64,000 bases of DNA from the NCBI GenBank assembly GCA_037133755.1, contig JBAXNN010000005.1, positions 62,001 to 126,000 of the forward strand, in the 5' to 3' direction. Below the pieces are notes generated by a model. The model saw only the letters and a list, made by a program, of their open reading frames with translations, made no database searches and was not told the origin of the DNA. Source of the stretch: F1-60-MAGs149 sp037133755. GTDB taxonomy: Bacteria; Actinomycetota; Thermoleophilia; Gaiellales; F1-60-MAGs149. This document shows positions 60,967 to 64,000 of this stretch, piece after piece. How positions within the stretch are numbered: position 1 is the first letter of the stretch; every line of letters starts with the position of its first letter. Position numbers and translations under genes: made by a program.

Positions 60967-61905
60967 TCAGGGACTCACAAACTGCAGCGAGAACGAGGTC
61001 CGCTCCCCCAGCCCGAGCACCTGCAGGTCGGTGCCTGAATTCTGCCGCGCAACCATCGATACGGCCTCATTGGCCCCGAGCCGGAGAATCGCAGTCACCG
61101 TCAGCTCTCCCGACTGCCCGCCCTCCGTGACGGCGCTCTGCTGCTCGCCGTTGTACGGATCGTTCGGCGCACCGGCTGGCGCGATCCAGAGACTCCGCGT
61201 CCCTGATCCATTGCTCTGAAACACCACGCTGGCGGTGGCGATGTAGATGCCCGCAACGGGGGCCACGAAGCTGGCCGGACGACTCGTCGCCCAGACGTCG
61301 TTGCGGTTGAAGTCCACGTCGGTCAGCGGAATGGTCGTGAGCACCCCGCTCGCCAAGGTGATCGGCGCCGAGCGGTAGGCACGCGCACCCGGCGTCGCGG
61401 CGAGCTCGTTCACGCCCACCGCGCCCGACCGAATCTCGCTCGACCCCACGCCTCCCTCCTGAATCTGTGCGGCGCCAATGCTGTTGGCGGCGATCTTGCT
61501 CGCGCCAATCGAGCCGTCCGCGATATCACTGGCCCGTACGGCACCCGCCGCCAATTCATCCGAGCCGACCGCGCCGGCGGCGATCTCGCTCTTGCCCACC
61601 GCGCCCGTCGCAATCTGCCCCGCCTTGACGCTGCCACTGGCGAGGCCCGGGCTCGGATACGTGCCGGTCAGCGCACCGTGTGCCTTGATGCCTTTGAGGT
61701 CCGCCCGGGCGACCTGCCCCTTCGCGAAGACGCCGTACTTGAGGGACCCCGCCCGCACCTTGGCATTCGTGACGGCCCCGTTGGCCAGCTGCGACGTGCC
61801 AATCAACGCACTCGCGGCGGAGCCGAGCGTAGGCAGCGCCGCACCGACGGCGAGCGCGATCACGGTCAACGCGGCAAGGCCACGACGGGCCAATAGGGTC
61901 TGCAT
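60967..61905 (-). CDS. secreted repeat protein with C1q/TNF-like C-terminal region (312 aa)
   Basis: Signal peptide (residues 1-31) followed by a run of about 14 short units, each of the kind GAVGSDELAA / GSIGASKIAA / GAVGKSEIAA (about 45-175). Such GxV(x)SxxIA repeats form a right-handed beta-helix in surface and phage-tail-type proteins. The last 130 residues (TLASGVLTTIPLTDVDFNRN; APVAGIYIATASVVFQSNGS) resemble a C1q/TNF-like jelly roll. ATG 61905 has a strong Shine-Dalgarno (GGGAGGAGG). Likely extracellular, perhaps adhesion or envelope. Divergent from the selenoprotein candidate. Confidence 0.88.
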   Translation of the reverse strand: MQTLLARRGLAALTVIALAVGAALPTLGSAASALIGTSQLANGAVTNAKVRAGSLKYGVFAKGQVARADLKGIKAHGALTGTYPSPGLASGSVKAGQIATGAVGKSEIAAGAVGSDELAAGAVRASDIADGSIGASKIAANSIGAAQIQEGGVGSSEIRSGAVGVNELAATPGARAYRSAPITLASGVLTTIPLTDVDFNRNDVWATSRPASFVAPVAGIYIATASVVFQSNGSGTRSLWIAPAGAPNDPYNGEQQSAVTEGGQSGELTVTAILRLGANEAVSMVARQNSGTDLQVLGLGERTSFSLQFVSP

Positions 61906-61983
61906 GGGGTCCTCCTCCCAGACGAAAGCGATGATTGTGACGGGAGTCAACGGGTAGAGCAAGCCCCCGGTGTCGCGCGGTGC

Positions 61984-61989
61984 GATAGT
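61984..61989 (+). promoter_or_regulatory. candidate -10 box GATAGT, leaderless start
   Basis: GATAGT ends six bases before ATG 61996, with no Shine-Dalgarno. This matches the spacing at many other starts in the window. Confidence 0.4.
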
Positions 61990-61995
61990 CCACGT

Positions 61996-62514
61996 ATGGA
62001 CTTCCCCGACCTCACCCTCCCCCGTGCCGGCGGCGGCACCGTCTCGCGCGCCGATCTCGCCGGGCGGCCGTGGATCGTCTATCTGTCACGCCACCCCGGT
62101 TGACCGGTGTGCCAACGCCACCTCCGCCGTGTTGTGGAGGCCAAGACCGCGATTCGTGCCGCCGGAGCCGACCTGCTCGTCGTGCTGCCGACATCGGCCG
62201 GCCGAGCAGATGGCTGGCGCCAGTCGAACAACGCCTGGGACGTGACCGTGATCGGCGATGAGGACTGCGCACTGTACGGCGCCCTCGGCGTCGGCCGCGG
62301 CACGCCGCGCAATCTGCTGCTCGACCCGCGCTCGTGGCGCGAGGCCACCGGCGAGCTGTTGCACGGCCGCTTCGCGATGAAACACCGTGGCGACGATGGC
62401 TTCCAGCTGGGTGCCGACGTGGTGCTCGACGCTGAAGGGCACGTGGTGTTCATCCACCGGCCCGCCACTGCCGCCGACCGTGTGCCGGTTGAGGAGTTGC
62501 TGGTGCGCGTTTGA
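61996..62514 (+). CDS. candidate selenoprotein: AhpC/TSA_2 (SelU/Prx-like) protein with in-frame TGA (172 aa)
   Basis: Reading through TGA at 62101-62103 gives one continuous thioredoxin-fold protein. Residues 1-35 (MDFPDLTLPRAGGGTVSRAD, then RPWIVYLSRHPG) lead to U36-P-V-C39, the position of the redox C-x-x-C in AhpC/TSA_2 proteins. After it, CQRHLRRVVEAKTAIRAAGA, then LYGALGVGRGTPRNLLLD, then LGADVVLDAEGHVVFIHRPA fit the family to the last residue. Without readthrough both halves would be useless fragments. A SECIS-like hairpin follows. The TGA stop at 62512-62514 begins the second cloverleaf copy. A truncating mutation is the alternative. Confidence 0.82.
62104..62149 (+). promoter_or_regulatory. 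candidate bacterial SECIS element
   Basis: Directly after the TGA: lower stem CGGT (62105-62108) with ACCG (62146-62149), apical stem CCTCCGC (62121-62127) with GTGGAGG (62134-62140, one G-U pair), and a six-base loop CGTGTT (62128-62133). The loop starts 24 nt after the TGA and has G in its second position, which satisfies the published bSECIS criteria (16-37 nt spacing, G in the first two loop positions). Confidence 0.7.
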
Positions 62515-62703
62515 CGACGCGAAGGCCTCGAGGTGGCTCAGTCTGAAAAGACTGATTCACCTCGAGGCCATCGCGTCGCCTCATTGCAACGCGCTGGAAT
62601 CCCGACGCCACTACTGGCGCAGTTGATCCACGCAGGCGACGGGATCACCTCGAGGTGAATCGGTCGTTGCCGACCGAGCCACCTCGAGGTGATCCCGTCG
62701 TCA
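62512..62703. repeat. 192-bp cloverleaf-like repeat element, copy B
   Basis: Ungapped match to 23789-23980: about 157 of 192 positions identical by eye. It has the same four CCTCGAGG palindromes and the same pairing plan, but with a perfect 20-bp right stem (arms GACGGGATCACCTCGAGGTG and its complement) and a perfect left apical stem CAGTCT-GAAA-AGACTG. The centre (62580-62605) is the most variable part. The first base is the T of the selenoprotein's TGA. Located between convergent genes, 46 bp before the rpoC terminator hairpin. Confidence 0.9.
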
Positions 62704-62749
62704 ACCGACAACAGAGCAGCCCACCGGCAACTCCGACCCACCAAACGAA

Positions 62750-62793
62750 AAGGGCCCCGTGGTCCCGGCTGACGCCGGGACCACGGGGCCCTT
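62750..62793 (-). terminator. intrinsic terminator of the rpoC transcript
   Basis: A perfect 19-bp stem: AAGGGCCCCGTGGTCCCGG (62750-62768) with its complement (62775-62793), loop CTGACG. On the minus strand it is followed by TTTCGTTTGG, a partial U-tract. It lies 12 bp after the rpoC stop. The stem is palindromic, so it could also stop transcripts coming from the other side. Confidence 0.85.
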
Positions 62794-62805
62794 CGCACTG
62801 ACGAC

Positions 62806-64000
62806 CTAGTTGGACAGACCCGAGTCGCCCTCGAGGCGCTCCTCGAGGCCGATCATCGGCTCGATCTCCTCGCCGATGATGCCGAGCTCTTCGTCCATGA
62901 CCACGGTGCCGATGATCTCCGGCGTCCAGGGCTCACGAGGCTCGATCTCGATGTTCCGGTACTGCTTCAGACCCGTCGAGGCCGGGATCAACTTACCGAT
63001 GATCACGTTCTCCTTCAGGCCGAGCAGCGTGTCGGTCTTGCCCTCGATCGACGCATCGGTGAGCACCTTCGTCGTCTCCTGGAAGGAGGCGGCGGACAGG
63101 AAGCTCTCCGTCGCGAGCGAGGCCTTGGTGATACCCAGGACCTGCTGCTCGCCTGTCGGGACCTCGGTCTTCTTGACCTTGGCCTGCTTCTTCTCGAGCG
63201 CAGTACGGTTCGCAACGAACTCGCTGACCTCGACGAGCTGACCCGGCAGGTACTCCGTGTCGCCCGGGAAGTCGACGAGCACGCGGCGGGTCATCTGACG
63301 AGCGATGACCTCGATGTGCTTGTCGTTGATCTCCACACCCTGATCGCGGTACACGCGCTGGACCTCTTCGGTCAGGTAGCGCGTGGCACGGTCGAGGCCG
63401 GAGGCCATCAGGTCCGGCGGCGAGAGCACGCCGTTCACGATCTGCTGACCGCGGACGACGATCTGGCCGTCCTCGACGATCTCCTCAGCGGAGCGCGAGT
63501 ACGGGATGCCCTTCGTGAGCCACTCGTGGAGCGTGCGTGTCATGCGCTCGCCCTTGTAGAAGATCACGGTGCCTTCGCCCTTGACCTCGCGTACCTCGAT
63601 GTCATCGCGGCGCGGAAGGACGAAGACGAACTGGCCGGTGGCCTTGGCGCGACGAATCACGCGACCGTCGACGTGGGCGACTGCGCCCGGCACCTTCGGC
63701 GTGCGTGCCTCGAACAGCTCGACGACGCGCGGCAGGCCGTGCGTGATGTCCGAGCCGGCGACACCGCCGGTGTGGAACGTACGCATGGTCAGCTGTGTGC
63801 CCGGCTCGCCGATGGACTGGGCGGCGATGATGCCGACCGCGTCACCGACCTCCGAGCGCGAGCCCGTTGCCGGCATGACGCCGTAGCAGGCACCGCACAC
63901 GCCGATCTCGGCGTTGCAGGTCAGAACGGAGCGAACCGGAACCGTGCACTCCTCGTCAACCGACTCGTTGAGCGCCCACACCAACGTGCGGAGCTGCAGC
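62806..64000 (-). CDS. rpoC: DNA-directed RNA polymerase subunit beta', C-terminal part (partial)
   Basis: About 398 C-terminal residues are present; the gene continues past the right edge. Visible: the Cys-rich zinc site CNAEIGVCGACYGV, GIIAAQSIGEPGTQLTMRTF (the trigger-loop region), GLPRVVELFEAR, the jaw/insert region and the C-terminal GKLIPASTGLKQYRNIEIEP. The stop at 62806 is followed by a strong terminator, so str genes to the left need their own promoter. Confidence 0.97.
   Translation of the reverse strand, partial: LQLRTLVWALNESVDEECTVPVRSVLTCNAEIGVCGACYGVMPATGSRSEVGDAVGIIAAQSIGEPGTQLTMRTFHTGGVAGSDITHGLPRVVELFEARTPKVPGAVAHVDGRVIRRAKATGQFVFVLPRRDDIEVREVKGEGTVIFYKGERMTRTLHEWLTKGIPYSRSAEEIVEDGQIVVRGQQIVNGVLSPPDLMASGLDRATRYLTEEVQRVYRDQGVEINDKHIEVIARQMTRRVLVDFPGDTEYLPGQLVEVSEFVANRTALEKKQAKVKKTEVPTGEQQVLGITKASLATESFLSAASFQETTKVLTDASIEGKTDTLLGLKENVIIGKLIPASTGLKQYRNIEIEPREPWTPEIIGTVVMDEELGIIGEEIEPMIGLEERLEGDSGLSN

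Noticed and set aside
61420..61660. Tandem similar units considered as a non-coding repeat or CRISPR
   Set aside because: They code for the short GAV/SEIA repeats of the secreted protein, with the frame intact.
62101..62103. TGA considered as a pseudogene mutation or sequencing error
   Set aside because: Not excluded, but its exact position at the redox Cys and the SECIS-like hairpin make chance less likely, and no other lesions are seen in the gene.
62107..62514. A 135-residue protein starting after the TGA at 62101
   Set aside because: It would lack the first strands of the thioredoxin fold and half of the redox motif; read-through from ATG 61996 explains both halves.
62704..62805. Part of the cloverleaf element extending to the rpoC terminator
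   Set aside because: The 19-bp terminator hairpin at 62750-62793 has no counterpart next to copy A, so it belongs to rpoC.

Overview
The window is a high-GC chromosomal segment (about two thirds G+C) from an actinobacterium, most probably class Thermoleophilia (Solirubrobacterales or relatives). This rests on the enolase / FtsB-like / DUF501 neighbourhood, an AddAB-like nuclease, a surface protein built from short GAV/SEIA-type repeats, many ATGA/GTGA gene overlaps, and TAnnnT -10 boxes placed 6-9 nt before start codons. No lineage was tested by database search.

Left part (1-38.9 kb), mostly housekeeping: an AddA-like helicase (cut by the window edge) and AddB-like nuclease, a 7Fe ferredoxin, a CcmH/TlpA thiol pair, an L,D-transpeptidase, DUF501 and FtsB-like proteins, a deacetylase-like protein, enolase, MazG, a PpiC-type lipoprotein, Mfd, an M20 peptidase, HAD and nitrilase-family enzymes, a lipoprotein, a helix-turn-helix/coiled-coil protein, RsgA, an aldehyde dehydrogenase with an MDR oxidoreductase, tRNA-Pro(CGG), an RNase J-like nuclease, a Nif3-like protein, a 3D-domain protein, LigA, a phosphoglycolate-phosphatase-like HAD, a two-component pair, SurE and a cation/H+ antiporter.

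Right part (39-60.8 kb) is one uninterrupted minus-strand run: str (rpsL, rpsG, fusA, tuf), S10, spc and alpha clusters joined together, then secY, adk, map, rpmJ, rpsM, rpsK, rpsD, rpoA, rplQ, a DUF1795-like protein, a DoxX-like protein and truA. Most neighbours overlap by 1-4 bases or are separated by under 20, which implies translational coupling. Three neighbouring ribosomal proteins carry long low-complexity tails: S17 (acidic N-terminus), S3 (RG-rich then acidic C-terminus) and L22 (KKPA-rich C-terminus). The end of rpoC lies at the right edge.

Most notable: (1) a likely unannotated selenoprotein (61996-62514), an AhpC/TSA_2 (SelU-like) thioredoxin-fold protein with an in-frame TGA at the redox U-x-x-C site and a SECIS-like hairpin 24 nt downstream; (2) a 192-bp cloverleaf-like element in two ungapped copies, about 82% identical and 38.7 kb apart, each holding four CCTCGAGG palindromes and showing compensatory base-pair changes; (3) a near-perfect 34-bp inverted repeat filling the gap between two convergent genes; (4) a 329-bp non-coding stretch with three consecutive hairpins before a two-component system.
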